Made by a program: the position numbers and the translations under genes
Notes under the pieces: model-generated
Database searches by the model: none
Seen by the model: the letters and a program-made list of their open reading frames with translations, nothing else
Told to the model about the DNA's origin: nothing
DNA from: Heterohyrax brucei
Lineage: Eukaryota; Chordata; Mammalia; Hyracoidea; Procaviidae
Direction of reading: 5' to 3'
Assembly: GCA_028571685.1 (NCBI GenBank)
Contig: CM053148.1
Span: 92,976,001-93,040,000, forward strand
Length of the DNA stretch: 64,000 bases
Shown here: one piece after another, positions 9,701 to 22,139 of the stretch
How the letters are laid out: each line of letters begins with the position of its first letter
How positions within the stretch are numbered: the first letter of the stretch is position 1

Positions 9701-12700
9701 TATTTTTAAGATCTTATTGTAGGGATCTCATACAATATTTGTCCTTTTGTCACTGACTGCTTTCACTCAGCATAATAATCTCCAATTGAAGCCAGGTTAT
9801 GAAATGTTTCCTAAAGTCGTTGTTGTTCTTTATCACTGCATAGTGTTCCATTGAGTATATATACTATAGTTCACCTATCCATTACTCTTGTCGTTGGGCA
9901 TCTGGGTTGATTCCATCTTTTTGCTATTGTGGACTGTGTTGCAATAAACATTCTTGTGCATGTATCAGTTGGGGTGAATGGCATCGATTCTGTAGGATAT
10001 ATTTCAAGCAGTGGAATTACTTGATCAAATGGTATATCTATATCCAACTTTTTAAGGAAGTGCCAGATTGTTTTCCAAAGAGGTTGCACCATTTTGCAAT
10101 CCCACCAATTGTGAAGAAGAGTTCCAATTTCTCTACAGCCTCTCCAGCATTAGCTTGTTTTGCATTTTTTAGATCATGGCCAATCTTGTTAGAGTGAGGT
10201 GGTATATCACTGTAGTTTTGATTTGAATTTCTTTTAACAATTGTGAGCATGTCAGGGTATGTTTCTTGGCTACCTGGATCTCTTCTTTAGAGAAGTGTCT
10301 GTCCATCTCCTGTGACCATTGCTTAATTGGATTATTTATCTTTTTCTTACTGATATTTGGTAGTACTTTATAGATTACAGAGATCAGACATCAGTCTGAC
10401 ATGTAGTTGCCAAATATCTTTTCCCATTCTGTAGGTGGCCTTTTAATTCTATTAATAAAGTCTTTGGATGAGCAAAAGTGTTTGATCCTTAGTAGTTCTT
10501 ATTTATCTATTTTCTTTTCTGTTTTTCATGGTCTCATAGATTTTGAAGTCCATCTATGTTGTGTATTAAAGCTTCCGTAGTTATTCCTACTTTGTCTTGG
10601 ATGAGCTTTATCATTTTACACTTGATATTTGGTTTTTGTATAAGGTGTAAGATATGGGTCTTGGTTCAATTTATTGCAGATGGATATCCAATTTTTCCAG
10701 CACCGCTTGTTTAAGAGATTGTTTTTACCCCAGTTTAATGTCTTAAGGCCTTTGTCAAAAATCAACTGTTCATAGGAAGATGCTGTCGTCTCTGGGGTCT
10801 CAATTCTGTTCCATTGATCTATCTGTCCCTTTTCTACCAGTAAAAGGCTGTTTTGACTGCTACAGCAGTGTAATAGGTTCTGAAATTGGGTAGTGAGAGG
10901 CCTCCCAGTGTGTTCTTCAGTAGTGCTTTCGTTATCCGTGGCTTCTTCCCTTTCCAGACAAAGTTGGTGACTTATTTCTCCATCTCATTCAAAAATGCCA
11001 CTGGAATTTGTATTGGAATTGCATTATATAAGTAGATTACTTTGGGTAGCATAGACATTTTCACACTGTTAAGTCTTCTTATCCATGGGTAGGGTTCTCC
11101 ATTTACGTAAGTCTCTCTTAGTTTCTTGTAGTAAGGACGTGTAGTTCTCTTTGTAAAAATCTGTTATTTCTGTGGTTAGATTTATTCCTAGGTAATTTAT
11201 CTTCTTAGGGGCCATAGTAAATGGTATTAATTTGGTGATTTCTTCATTAATAATCTCATTGTTGGTATAAAGGAATCCTACTGATTTATTTATGCTTATT
11301 TTGTATCCTGAGACTTTACTGAACTCTTCTATCAGTTTGAGTAGTTTATTTATGGATTCTCTAGGATTCCCTGCATATACAATCATATCATCTGCAAAAA
11401 GGAGATTTTTACTTCTTCTTTGCTGATACAAATGCCCTTATTTCTTGGTCTTGTCTAATTGCTCTGGCTAGAACTTCTATTACAATGCTGAATAGGAGAG
11501 GTAAGAGTGGGCATCCTTATCTAGTTCCTGTTCTCAAGAGAGCTTGTTTCAGTCTCTCTCCATTCATGAGATTGTAGGCAGTTGGCTTTGTATAAATAGC
11601 CTTTATTGATTTCAGGAATTTGTCATCTATTCCTATTTTGCTGAGAATTTTTAGCGTGAATGGGTGTTGGAGTTTATCAAATGCATTTTCAGCATCCATA
11701 GACAAAAATCAGATGATTCTTGTCTTTTGTGTTATTTATGTGGTTGATCACATGAATTGTTTTTCTAATGTTGAACCAGGCTTGCTACCTGGTATGAGTC
11801 CAACTTGGTCATGATGGATTATTTTTTTGATACGTTGTTGTATTCTATTGGCGAGAATTTTGTGGAACATTTTTGCATCTAGAGTAATGAGTGATATCAA
11901 TCTGTAGTTCTCCTTTTGGTTGGGTCTTTCCCTGGCTTTGGTATCAGGGTTATGCTGGCTTCCTAGAATGAATTTCGGAGTATCCTATCTCTTTCTATAC
12001 TGTGAAATAGTCTCAGCAGTATTGGACATAAGCCAAGCCAAGCTCTTCTCTAAAAACTTGGTAGAATTCTACAGTGAAGTCATCTGGGCCCAGGCTTTAT
12101 TTTATTGGTATTTTTTTTTTATGACCTTTTCAATCCCTTCCTTTGTGATGGGTTTGTCACGTGGTTGTGCTTCAGCTGGTGATAATTTTGGTAGGTGGTA
12201 TGAATCAAGGAATTTGTTCATTTCCTCTAGGTTTTCAAATTTGTTACAGTACTTTTATAGTATTCTCTTATGCTATCTTTAATTTCTATTGAATCTGTTA
12301 TGACAACTCCCTTCTCATCTCTTACTTGAGTTATTTGTTTCCTTTCCTGTTTTTCTTTAGTAAGTTTAACTAATAGCTTGTCAACTTTGTTGATCTTTTC
12401 AAAAAAACAGCTTTTGATCTTTTCAATTGTTCGTCTATTCTCTAAATTTTTTAGTTGTGCTCTGATCTTTAGGATCTGTTTTCTTCTGTTGCCTGAGAAA
12501 TACCTCTGTTGTTCTTTCTATACTTGTTCAAGCTGTAGGGATAGTTCTTTGGTTTGATTTCTTTGTTCCTTCTAGACGTGTGCATTTATGGAGATAAACA
12601 GACCTCTGAGCACTAGTTTGGCTGTATCCCATAGGTTCTGGTAGGAAGTGTTTTCATTCTTATTGGAATCCATCAATTTCTTTATTTCATCCTTGATTTC

Positions 12701-13490
12701 TTCTATAACACGTGAGTTTTTGAGCAAAATATTGCTCAGTTTCCATGAGTTCCACTTTCTATCTATGTTTTTCCTGCTGTTTATTTTGACTTTTATGGCT
12801 TCATGATCTGAGAAGATGCGTTACATTAATTCAATGGTACAGATTTTGTTGAGAATTGCTTTATGTCCTAACACATAATCTATTGTGGAGAATGTTCCAT
12901 GTGCACTGGAGAAGAAGGTATAGTTGTCTGCTGATGGATAGAAAGTTCTGTATATGTCAATGAAGTCTAGTTCATTAATTGCAGCAATAAGATCTTCTGT
13001 GTCTATATTGAGCTTTTTCTAGACAGTCTGTTCAATACTGAGAGTGGAGTGTTGAAGTCTCTCACGATTATTGTGGAGTGATCTATCTCATTGTGGAGTG
13101 TAGTCAATATTTCTTCGGTGTATTTAGGTGCTCTAATACTAGGTGCATAAATATTTAATATTGTTAAATCCTGCTTGGATATTGAACCTTTCAGCAATAC
13201 TGTCCTTCCTTGTTCACAGTGGTAGATTTTACATTAAAATCTATTTTATCTGAGATTAGAATGGCCACATCTGCTCTTATTTGTTCATTGTTAGCTTCGT
13301 ATATATTCTTCCATTCTTCAATTTTCAGTTTGTTCGTATCTTTAAGTCTAAGGTGAGCTTCTTGCAGGCAACATATGGATGGGTCGTGTCTTTTGGTCAA
13401 GGATGTCACTCAGTGTCTCTTAACTGGACCATTCAGTCCATACACATTCAATATGATTATTGATAAGTTGTGTTCAGTGCTGCCATTGTG
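9700..13490 (-). pseudogene. L1 ORF2 (endonuclease/reverse transcriptase), decayed
   Basis: Remnant of the L1 endonuclease-reverse transcriptase that nicks target DNA and primes reverse transcription. In order on the minus strand: the endonuclease N-terminus, with Arg-His-Asp-Pro-Ser-Ile-Cys-Cys-Leu-Gln-Glu-Ala-His near 13340-13390; a reverse-transcriptase finger/palm segment with Asp-Ala-Glu-Asn-Ala-Phe-Asp near 11680-11705; the catalytic Phe-Ala-Asp-Asp box near 11385-11400; and the C-terminal Cys-Thr-Arg-Met-Phe-Ile-Ala segment near 9940-9975. Frames are broken by many stops and frameshifts, for example just before the FADD box, so no full-length protein can be made. The start, inferred from alignment to L1 logic, is near 13490; the end is approximate. 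Confidence 0.85.
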
Positions 13491-13890
13491 ATACATTTAT
13501 TTTTGTGTTGATGTTTTCTCTGTTCTTATTAATCTGTTCTGGGACATTCTTCTTTGTGAGTTGATTTTTCAGGGTTGGTTTTGTGGTTGTTGAAACTCCT
13601 GTATTACATTTCTTGATTTGATATGTTGCATCTTTATTGTGCTTTACAGCTGTCCCTATGATCCTGCTTGGTAAATTATGTATAAACCCAATTTTAATTA
13701 CTACCAGTATTATTAACTTCCTCTCCATTTGAAAGGAATATAACAACTGTAGTATATCCCTCTTTTTAATACAATGACATCATAGCTTCCATGATATGAT
13801 CACTGAAACATTTCTTTCACTATTATAGCTTTGATAGAGTTTGGAGCCTTTCATAACTGAGTAGGATTCTGGGTGATGTGTCTTGTGTTT
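13490..13890 (-). other. L1 inter-ORF spacer
   Basis: Sequence between the ends of ORF1 and ORF2. A 90-codon open frame (13474-13746, minus) is rich in Lys, Asn and Thr and covers most of it; it could be spacer or an ORF1 extension. I recognise no domain. Confidence 0.4.
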
Positions 13891-14864
13891 GCTTCTAAAA
13901 TATAAAGTTAGTGGTTTTGTTCTTCTAAGCCAAGAGATTCTTTCAGTATTTCTTGTAGCTTTGGTTTGTTTTTACAAAGTCTCTGAGTTTCTGTTTATCT
14001 GTGAAAGTCTTAAGTTCACTTTCATACTTGATAGTTTTGCAGGATATGTGATTCTTGGTTCGAAGTTGTTCTCCTTCAAGGCTTTGAATGTGTCATGCCT
14101 CTGTCTCCTTGCCAGCATTGTTTATCCTGAGAAATCCAAAGGTTTTCTACAGGGTTTCCCTCTGAATGTCAGCTTTTTTTTTTTTGAGTCTTTCTGTCTT
14201 TAAGAGTTTCTGAATATGTTTCATTTGGTTAAGCTTGATTATAATATACCTTGGGGTCTTTCTATTCAGATCTATATTGAGTGGCATTCGATATGCATCT
14301 TGGATATCTATATTCTCTTCTTCCTAATTTCTGGGAAGTTTCCTGTGAGCAGTTCAGCAACAATACTTTTTGTGTTCTCAGGTTTTTCTTCCTGTTCAGA
14401 ACTCCAGTTAATCATAGATTGTTCCTCTTAATAGAGTCCCACATGCTTCTTAATCTTTCTTAGTTTTTCTCATTTCTTTTTTCTGGTTTATCCTCAAAGA
14501 TGCTGGAGTCAGTAGCTCTGTCTTCTAGGTCAGAAACTCTGTTTTCCATCTGTTCCATTCTGTTTTCTTGGCTTTGAATTGAAGTTTCTATGTTTCTGAT
14601 TTTGTTCTTGATCTGTTGGATTTCAGAGTTGTGGTGTTCCATCAGATCAAACAGCTTGCTTAATTTTTCATTTTGCTCTGCTGCATTCTGTATAAAGTCT
14701 GGGAGGGTTCTCTATATAATCCTTTGGTATTCACCTTCCAATAGTTTCAGAAAGTTTTCTTCATTTTGGAAGTTCTTTGGTTGTTTCTTTGGGGGGCCTT
14801 CTGAAGCCATGGGTGATTTCTTCATTACAGTTTTATCCAGAGTTTGTTGCTTTTGGGGCATCAT
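13890..14864 (-). pseudogene. L1 ORF1 (RNA-binding chaperone), decayed
   Basis: Remnant of the L1 ORF1 protein, the trimeric RNA chaperone of the L1 ribonucleoprotein. It starts with two adjacent Met codons at 14864-14859 followed by Pro-Gln-Lys-Gln-Gln. A heptad-rich coiled-coil follows at about 14460-14640 (Gln/Glu/Arg-rich, with Met-Glu-Asn-Arg-Val-Ser-Asp-Leu-Glu). A region like the RNA-recognition and C-terminal domains comes next: Pro-Glu-Ile-Arg, Pro-Arg-Tyr/Gly-Ile, then Thr-Asp-Lys-Gln-Lys-Leu-Arg-Asp-Phe-Val near 13960-14010. The reading frame is interrupted directly after the coiled coil. The expected length of about 325 codons agrees with the family. Confidence 0.75.
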
Positions 14865-15682
14865 GTGAGTCAACAGAGGCTGGGAGCAATGGTGTGAAGA
14901 TGGACTGCAGTTATCTCTCTAGGCTGTCTTAAAATGAAAAGTAGAAGGTATCTGACCACTTCCACAGTCAGTCATGTTTTCAGGTGTATAGGTCCTTCTT
15001 CCCAGCTGGCAAAGTAAGCACTTCTATATTCAACCCCCAGATGCTATAGACTAGTTCAGGAAAAGTACTGCCCTATTGGCCCTTGCTGCAGGGTCCTAGC
15101 TGTAGGTGACACTGTGTAGAATACTGCTTTTCTGCTGGAAAAGCACTCTCCTCAGGGCAGGTGCTGCCTCCCAGCCTAGGAATTAGGTACAGCTGAGGCC
15201 CCCATATGGGTATATCTGTCTCCCAGTGGAACAAGATTGCTTCCAGCACAAGCTGCCCGACTGCCTATGTACAGGCTACTCAATGGCAGAGGCAGAAAGA
15301 GAGGCCAAAGTTGCCAAGATGCACAGAGTCCAAAGCGAGGCTCTCAAAATGTGGCAATTTTGCCCACTGATCCCACTAGCAGTGTGTCTGAGATTAGCTG
15401 CTCATCAAGTCCCAGCTCCACCCACTGGTAAGATAGAGAAAAAAAGTTAAAATGGCAAGTTACCTTCAGTCTGTGAAAACCAGCTCTCAACCAGAGCAGT
15501 GGTTGGTGAAAGAGAGGAAGTCTTCTGTTCAAAGATATGAAGTCCAAATTGGCAGCCCTATGCCATGTCCTAGGGCTCACTAGGTATACAGAAGGCTCTG
15601 TTTAAATACCAGTTCAGGTCTTGGTTTCCAGAGAGATTTAGAGAGATATGTGCTTAGTCCGCCATCTTGACTCTACCCCCTC
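14865..15682 (-). promoter_or_regulatory. L1 5' UTR (internal promoter region)
   Basis: Aligns over its length with the plus-strand L1 at 63306 onward (for example gtcaagatggcggactaa and ggactctgtgcatcttggca in sense). L1 5' UTRs carry the internal RNA polymerase II promoter. Only one copy of the ggactctgtgcat unit is present here, against two in the 63-kb copy. Confidence 0.7.
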
Positions 15683-15686
15683 AAAT

Positions 15687-15925
15687 TTCTTTTTCTTTCT
15701 TTCCTCTCTTTCTTTTCTTTCTTTCTTTCTTCCTTCCTTCCTTTTTTCTTTCTTTCCTTCCTTTCTTTTGCTTTCTCTTTCTCGTTCTTTCTCTCTCTTC
15801 TCTCTCACTTCTCCCCCCTCCCTTCTGTCCCCTCCCTGCCTCCTTTACTCATTGTCTTTTCTCCCTCCCCTTTCATTCCTTCCCCTCCTCTACCTCCCCC
15901 TCCCCTCTCTTTTCTTTCTTTTTTG
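15687..15925 (+). repeat. polypyrimidine tract ((CTTT)n/(CCTT)n)
   Basis: About 240 bases almost entirely C and T on the plus strand, starting immediately at the 5' end of the L1. The Ser/Phe/Leu/Pro-rich open frames over it are artefacts of composition. Confidence 0.95.
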
Positions 15926-16617
15926 TGTGAAAGGGACATCTTTTCCACAATTTATAGATGTATAACTCAGTGACATGATTACATTCCTCAAGCTGTATTA
16001 CCCTTCTTGCCATTCTTTTCCAAATTATTATACTGCTGTTGAAATAAACTTGCTATCCCCTATGCTTCTCACTTAACTTTTCAAATAGCTATTCAATAAT
16101 AAGAAATGTGGAAAACAACCACAGAGGGAGGAAAATTTATGAACAAAAAGTTAATAGGCAGTATATAAAAAAGTAAGTCTAACCACTAAAGCATAAAAGA
16201 GATCCTTAGGCACCTAAATAACTACATAATTGTAAATAAAAATCAAAATAAAAGGCAAACTTACCAATAGGATATCTAAAATGCTGTACCTTGATGATGA
16301 CTTAGAGCCCTAGGCATTGCCGCACAACACTGGAGGTTGTACACATAAGTGTCTCCACAGTGATAAACTGTTTGACATATCTACTAATACTGAATTTATG
16401 GTGTTTACAACAATGCTTACTTTGGACAATTTCACTTTTTAGTCAACAAGTGGCCATGAATTATCTTTGGAATTTAAAACTGTTACATAGTCAGAGTAGT
16501 TTTTCTTAGTTAAGGCCACTGAAAGAAATTTTATAGAAGATGAAATAGATTAAGGGAAGTAGAAATTTGATGATCTAAGTTAGCATAGTCTAATACAGTA
16601 AATAATTAAGATGTTAA
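15926..16617. other. no recognised gene or repeat
   Basis: AT-rich, nothing recognised. Confidence 0.4.
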
Positions 16618-16757
16618 AATTTCTGGTTAAGAGCTCAGCTACAAACTAGAAGTCCAGCAGTTGTGAATTCACCAGCCACTCTTGGAAAATAGTCTGAGAC
16701 AGTTCTACTCTGTCTGACAGAGTCGCTGGGAGTTGGAATCAATTTGATGGCAATGCT
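16618..16757 (+). repeat. AfroSINE (5'-truncated head)
   Basis: From ggttaagagctcagctac through cagttctactctgtctgaca to gagttggaatcaatttgatg. The first bases of the head are missing or diverged. Confidence 0.8.
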
Positions 16758-16859
16758 TTTGCAATTTGGCTGTCTCTCAGTTAGTTTTATGTGTAATCTG
16801 TTTGTGGCTTTCAATTCCCCACCCTTCTTTCTTTCTTTTTTTTGTAAAATGTTGTTATT

Positions 16860-18300
16860 ATTTTGTCAGGGACCATCCAGTCTGTTCTAACTCATAGCTG
16901 TGTACTGTGTACTGTGTACAACAAAACACTGCTTAGTTTTGTGCCATTTCCACTATTGTTGCTATGCTTGAGCTCATCACTGTGGCTATTGTGTCATTTC
17001 ATCTTGTATAGGACCTTCTTCTCTTTCACAGACCCTCTCCTTTACTAAGCATGATTTCCTTCTGGTAAGACTGGTAGCCTGCTGATAATGTGTCCAATGT
17101 AAATGAGACAAAATCTAGCCATTCACACTTCTAAGGAGCATTCTGGCTGTACTTCTTCCGGGACAGACCTATTAATTCTTCTGGTAGGCCATAGTACATA
17201 CAAAATTCTTCACTGACAACTTCATTCAAAAGTATCAACTTTTCTTCAGCCTTCCCTGTTCATTATCAAGCTTTTACTGGATGAGGTGACTAAAAAATGC
17301 CATGGCTTTGGTCAGGTGCACCTTAGTCATCAAGGTGACATCTTTGCTTGTTAACACTTTAAAAAGTTGTCTTGCAGATCAGTGCAATACACCACATGAT
17401 TTCTTGACTGCTGGCTGCAGGGGCGTTAGTGGTGGATCCAAGTAAAACGAAATTCTTGGAAACTTCAGTATTTTCTCTGTATATCATGATGTTCTTTATT
17501 CATCTAGTTACAAAGAGTTTTGTTGTCTTTATGCTAAGGTGTAATACATACTAAAGGCTACAGTCTTTGATCTTCATCAGTAAATACTTCAAGTTCTCTT
17601 CACCATCAGCAAGCAAAGATGTGTCACCTGCAGAACAGGTTGCTAATGATTATTCTTCCAACTTCATACTGTTTGCTTCCTTGTATAGTCTAGCTTCTCT
17701 GATTATTTGTTTTGCAGATTGATAAATTATGGTGAAAAAACACAGCCCTGATACACACTTTTTCTGACTTTAAGCATCATAGTATCCCCATTTTCTGTCT
17801 GAGCAACTGCCTCTTAATCTATGTACAGGTTTCTCATGAACACAATTAAGTATTGTGGAATTTCCATTCTTCAAAATATTATTCATAATTAGTTATGATC
17901 CACACAGATGAATTCCTTTGAATAGTCATGGGTAAACATCTTTCTGATATATTCTGCTTTTAGCCAAGATCCCTCTGACAACATCAGCAATGATATCCCT
18001 CATTCAGTCTTCTTCTGAAACTGGCTTGAATTTCTGGCAGTTACCCCACTGATGTACTATTGTGACCATTTTTGAATTATCTTCAGTGTTATTTCATCAA
18101 CATAATTTTACTTTCATGTGATAGTACTGATATTATTTGATCAGTTCTGCATTCCTGTGAATCATCTTTTAGTAGAACGGGTACAAGTGGATCTGTTCCA
18201 GTCGATTGGCTTGGTAACAGTCTTCAAAATTTCTTGGCATAAACAAGTGAGTCCTGCCATCATGGCATCCATGTGTAATCTACCTTCACATTAATCATAG
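16860..18300 (-). repeat. RTE LINE, 5'-truncated (about 1.4 kb)
   Basis: The reverse complement follows the RTE LINE from the reverse-transcriptase region (gactggaacagatccacttg near 18190-18210) to the 3' end near 16862. It includes ccagaaattcaagccagttt and a region encoding the end of the palm domain. Many indels and stops; no intact ORF. Confidence 0.85.
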
Positions 18301-18889
18301 CTATCATTAATGATATTCCAAACAATTTTACAATAGTTCTAGTCCTTCCCTAGACATTTATATTTATATTTATACTTATATTTATATAAAAGGAACTTGG
18401 AGAGATAGGCTTTCTCTGATTTTAAAAGTTATTACTGGTTTCATAGTTGCTGTCTGTATTAAATATGTTGCATTTTGATGTTGTTGTTTATCTAGTGACT
18501 TAGATCAAATAACACACTCAGCATTTGGTTTACCCAAATATTAAGAGAACAACCAGATATGGAGCTATGCATTTGCCCTTGGTTGAAGCTGGTAGTTTGT
18601 TCTTTACTGCTTGCTATTTATCAGAGTTATTCCTTTCTGTATACATACAAAGAATGTAATTTTCATTCAGCTATTTTGGGAACTGAGGACATATTCCATC
18701 TCCAGGTAAGACTTTCATTCTGGAAACACATCACTTCTTGTGCTCTTTTAATTAGTTTTAGACCTACTCACTTTTTCTTGTAAAGTGAAAAGGCTAGAAT
18801 TTGTTGGCCTTAGTGGCAATCTGCTTGAGACAGTTAGAAATTTTCCAATTCCAAATCTTTAGCTGTTGTAAGCTATACATGGACTGCTC
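18301..18889. other. no recognised gene or repeat
   Basis: Includes a short tatttatatttata simple repeat near 18358-18390. Otherwise nothing recognised. Confidence 0.4.
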
Positions 18890-19105
18890 ACTTATCAGCA
18901 TGGCTAGGTACCAAAGATGAGGTAAAAATTGGTGTTACGTAAAGATGGAGGGTGACTATATCAGAACACAAGATGGAGAATGATTGCATTATTATGTAAC
19001 CACCAAATTACATCATTATTTAACTACCAAACCACATCACTACATAATAGTCAAGGCACTGAAAATCACAGCTCAGCCAAAGTGACATATAACTTAACCA
19101 TCACC
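18890..19105 (+). repeat. unclassified interspersed repeat, copy 1
   Basis: Shares an order of motifs with 23935-24093: ggaggtgattacat-like units repeated (here ggagaatgattgcattatta), accaccaaattacatca, and a terminus ending in cttaaccatcac. I recognise the pattern as a family but cannot name it. Confidence 0.5.
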
Positions 19106-19149
19106 ACCAGCTTTACTATCTCCCAGCACCTCAGTGCTCTGTACTTCCC

Positions 19150-19323
19150 CCAAATCCATTGCCATCTAGTTGATCTTGATGTATGCCAAAGCCAAGTGCC
19201 ATCTAGGACCCTATAATACAGAGTAGAACTTCCTCACACATTTCCATGTAGCAGCTGGTGAATTTCAGCTGCAAACCTTTTGGTTAGTAGCCATGGCTTT
19301 TAACCATTGTACCAGCAGGGCTT
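19150..19323 (-). repeat. AfroSINE
   Basis: Tail ccattgccatctagttgatc, body ggtgaatttcagctgcaaac, head accagcagggct. The tail shows a small internal duplication (gccaaagccaagtgccatct). Confidence 0.75.
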
Positions 19324-19440
19324 TAGTTGTTATTGACAGACCTATATTATCGTGGCACAGATTAGCCAGATTGCATAATTTCTACTCTTGTTATAAAAGC
19401 AAAATGTTAGATAATAAGACAGTTGATAAGTAAAGAGTCC

Positions 19441-19598
19441 AAAAGCATTGCAGTCAAGTCGATTGCAACTCATAGCAACCAAAGAGGACAGAGTAGAGCT
19501 GCCCCATAGAGTTCCCATGAAGCACCTGGCAAATTCAAACTGCTGACCTTTTGGTTAGCAGCTTTAGCATTTAAGCACTATGCCATCAGAGTTCCCAG
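19441..19598 (-). repeat. AfroSINE
   Basis: Complete copy from gcagtcaagtcgattgcaac to ccatcagagttccc, with B-box-like region ttcaaactgctgacc. Confidence 0.85.
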
Positions 19599-20179
19599 CT
19601 AAGGAGCAGAAGATGCATACATTGCCCTCTCCTACAAGCAAGCAACAATATCACTTTCAAAAGTCTTTACTGATTAATTTTATTTGTTTTCTCATTTCCT
19701 CTTTTACCTTGGCTTGGTCTGAGTGATACACTTGATGAAACAAGGGATATTTGCATGTGGCTGGATATCAGTCACTAATTTTACTGCACCAGCTTTGAAA
19801 ATAAGATCTCTTTTCTTTACTGTTGTCCATAATATCTCTAGCTCATATAACATCTTCACGTATAGTGTAAAAAAGTTTCTCTTTCAGGCTAATGAACTGA
19901 AAAATAAAGGACTCTATTTGAGCTAATGAATTAAAAAAAGATGACCCTTCTACAGTGGTGTAGCCCATCAGTGGTGAAGAGCAGAAATGGTACACCCAGA
20001 AACAGTAGTCTTCCTTGTACTCTCCCAGACTCCCAATGCTGAAGATCTCAATATAGTCCTGACATTTTGATATAATACATGTATTTTCCCATGACCAAAG
20101 TTTGCATGGAGCATTCTTTACTTACCCTATGTTGTTGTTGTATTACTTGTATTTTGTTATTGTCCTAAACCTCCACTAC
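19599..20179. other. no recognised gene or repeat
   Basis: Nothing recognised. Confidence 0.35.
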
Positions 20180-20405
20180 AGTCACCAGTTGCCATTGAGT
20201 TAATTCTGATTCTGAGTTAATTCTTCTTCTGATTTACCCAATGAATGTCAGAGTAAAATTGTGCTCTGTAACATTTTCAATGGCTCATTTTTTGGAAATA
20301 AATTTAGATCACCAAGCCTTTTTTCCCAGGGTGCCTCTGCATGAACCTGAATCCACAATCTTTTGGGTAGCAGCTAAGCATGTTAATCACATGCAGCTCT
20401 CAGTG
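20180..20405 (-). repeat. older AfroSINE variant (long form)
   Basis: Carries the gagttaattctgattctg tail, ttttcaatggctcattttttgg and tcaccaagcctttttt...gtgcctctgcatgaac segments of the older, longer AfroSINE form. Confidence 0.65.
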
Positions 20406-21142
20406 ATGCCTGTCTAATTGTCTCTCGGTAAATCAATTGATGTTATTTTCTAGAAAGTAAGAAACTTATATCTGAAATCGTCTTAGTAGGATGAACCTGG
20501 TAAAGAATATATGTAGTCAGTAGAACCCAGCATCATTGACTGTTGTCTCCTGCAGAATATTACATAAACTACACAAGTCTCTGGAGCCGTTTCATGACTT
20601 AAAATTCTCCTACGGCCTGAAGATACCACGTACTTTATCAAGAACCTCATTCTAGGTTAGACTGGCGTGTCTGACATGAGAAGGCAGGACTTAGAAACCA
20701 CTTTCAGTGTCCTAGACCTTTCTTAGATTTTTCTCAGTTTCCTGAAAATATTTAGTCAAGTTTGATTCACATGGGCAAGATCTCTGATTTTTGTGTGTGT
20801 GTTTTTTTTTCTTTTTTTCATTACCTTGTCTGTTCATTCAAATTGGCAGCAACAGGCTGGCTTGGCTTGGCTTAATCATCAGGATTCTGCTACAGCTAAT
20901 AATCATAACAGTGAAAATGACTTTTGACAAAGCAGGCATGAGAAAATATTTTAGGATCTAATTATGCTGTTGAAAAGGCAAAAGGAAGAAAGTCTTATCA
21001 ATGTATTTGAGGAAATAGCATTACAGCCAGGGGACTGGTCTCACTGGATTGATAAGAGACTGATGGTTGAAAAGAAAATGACAATAAAATGCTATTTCCT
21101 GGATTTTCTTGTAATTTTATGGTGAAATTGACTCTCATGTGT
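20406..21142. other. mostly unrecognised; ggctt-type tail near 20853-20873
   Basis: No gene or named repeat apart from a short caggctggcttggcttggct stretch like the RTE/AfroSINE terminal repeat. Confidence 0.4.
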
Positions 21143-21288
21143 TTAGAGCAGGTCTGCACCCCACAGGGTTTTCAAGGCTGTGACCTTTCAGAAGCAGATC
21201 ACTGGGACTTACAAGGTGCTTCTGGGTGGTTTAACAGTCAAACATCTCCACAAGTAGTCCAGTGCTTAACTAGCCCTTTACGTTACCC
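21143..21288 (-). repeat. older AfroSINE variant, 3' tail missing
   Basis: Starts in the body (ccacagggttttcaaggctg, ccttt, cagaagcagatcactggga) and runs to the head region agtgcttaactagccc. Confidence 0.6.
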
Positions 21289-21821
21289 AAGGGCACTTTC
21301 AAATATTGATTATTACTTACTAATTTATAAGCGCGTTATATCAGACACTGTGAAATGCTTTAAACCATTTAAAAATAAACAATCAGTGATTATAAAACAG
21401 ATCTCTGAACTTATACAAAATCTATTACAAAAAAGTTAGTAATACATGTTTCTTTTTTTAATCTTTTTTTCTATGGAAAGAGTAGGATTATTGAAAACCT
21501 AAAGCTTTTCTCAACTCCACTGTAAACTTTCTCCCACATTTAAAAGCTCAGGAGACTTGATCATTTAAAAAAAAAAAACTGAGATATATTCTGTTTTTGT
21601 TTGATTTTGTTCTGTTTTATTTATTTATTTTTAGTTTAAAAAAAAAAAAAAACAAACCTGTTGGGGTACAGAGACAATTGAATGTATATAGTTCCAGAGC
21701 ACTCAGATATAAATATTTTTATCTACCCAAAGTTCCACTTAAAAGTGTTTATTTTTTTTATTGTCCCTAGTGAAAATATTCCAGTTTTTCAAGTGCTTAA
21801 ATGTATCCACAATCAAGGTCT
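21289..21821. other. no recognised gene; poly-A near 21640-21655
   Basis: AT-rich with (TTTA)n and A runs. Nothing else recognised. Confidence 0.4.
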
Positions 21822-22139
21822 ATGGACGTAAAAGTCAAGAAATCAAATAACACATTGTATTGGGAAAATCTACTACAAAAGACCTCTTGAAAATATTGAA
21901 AACCAAAGATGTCACTTTAAGGACTAAGGAGTGCCTCACCCAAGCCATGGTATTTTCAACTGCCTCATAAGCATGTGAAAGCTGAACAACAAATAAGGAA
22001 GATCAAAGAAGACTTGTTACCTTTGAATTATGGCCTGGAGAAGAATACTGACTATATCATGGACTGCTAGGAGAAGAAACAAATTCATCTTGGAAGAAGT
22101 ACAGCCAGAATTCTTATTAGAAACAAAGATGGTAAGACT
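21822..22139 (+). repeat. RTE LINE, first part
   Basis: Follows the RTE ORF from tgtattgggaaaatctac through gacctcttgaaaatattg and atgtgaaagctgaacaac. It breaks at taagact and resumes at 22761, so it is one copy split by an insertion. Confidence 0.85.

Larger units (their letters stand above)
8703..15682 (-). mobile_element. near-full-length LINE-1 retrotransposon
   Basis: About 7 kb, read on the minus strand. The 5' end is at 15682 (ggtagagtcaagatggcgg in sense orientation). A 5' UTR of roughly 0.8 kb is followed by ORF1, an inter-ORF spacer, ORF2 and a 3' UTR ending in a poly-A (poly-T on the plus strand) near 8703-8713. The flanking 9-bp direct repeat aaatttctt (8694-8702 and 15683-15691) fits a target-site duplication. 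Multiple frameshifts and stops make it inactive. A second L1 with the same 5' UTR begins at 63306 on the plus strand. Confidence 0.9.

Noticed and set aside
11920-12282. 120-codon plus-strand frame rich in aromatic residues
   Set aside because: Antisense to L1 ORF2.
15648-15965. 105-codon and 87-codon open frames on the plus strand
   Set aside because: They are translations of a polypyrimidine tract (Ser/Phe/Leu/Pro only).
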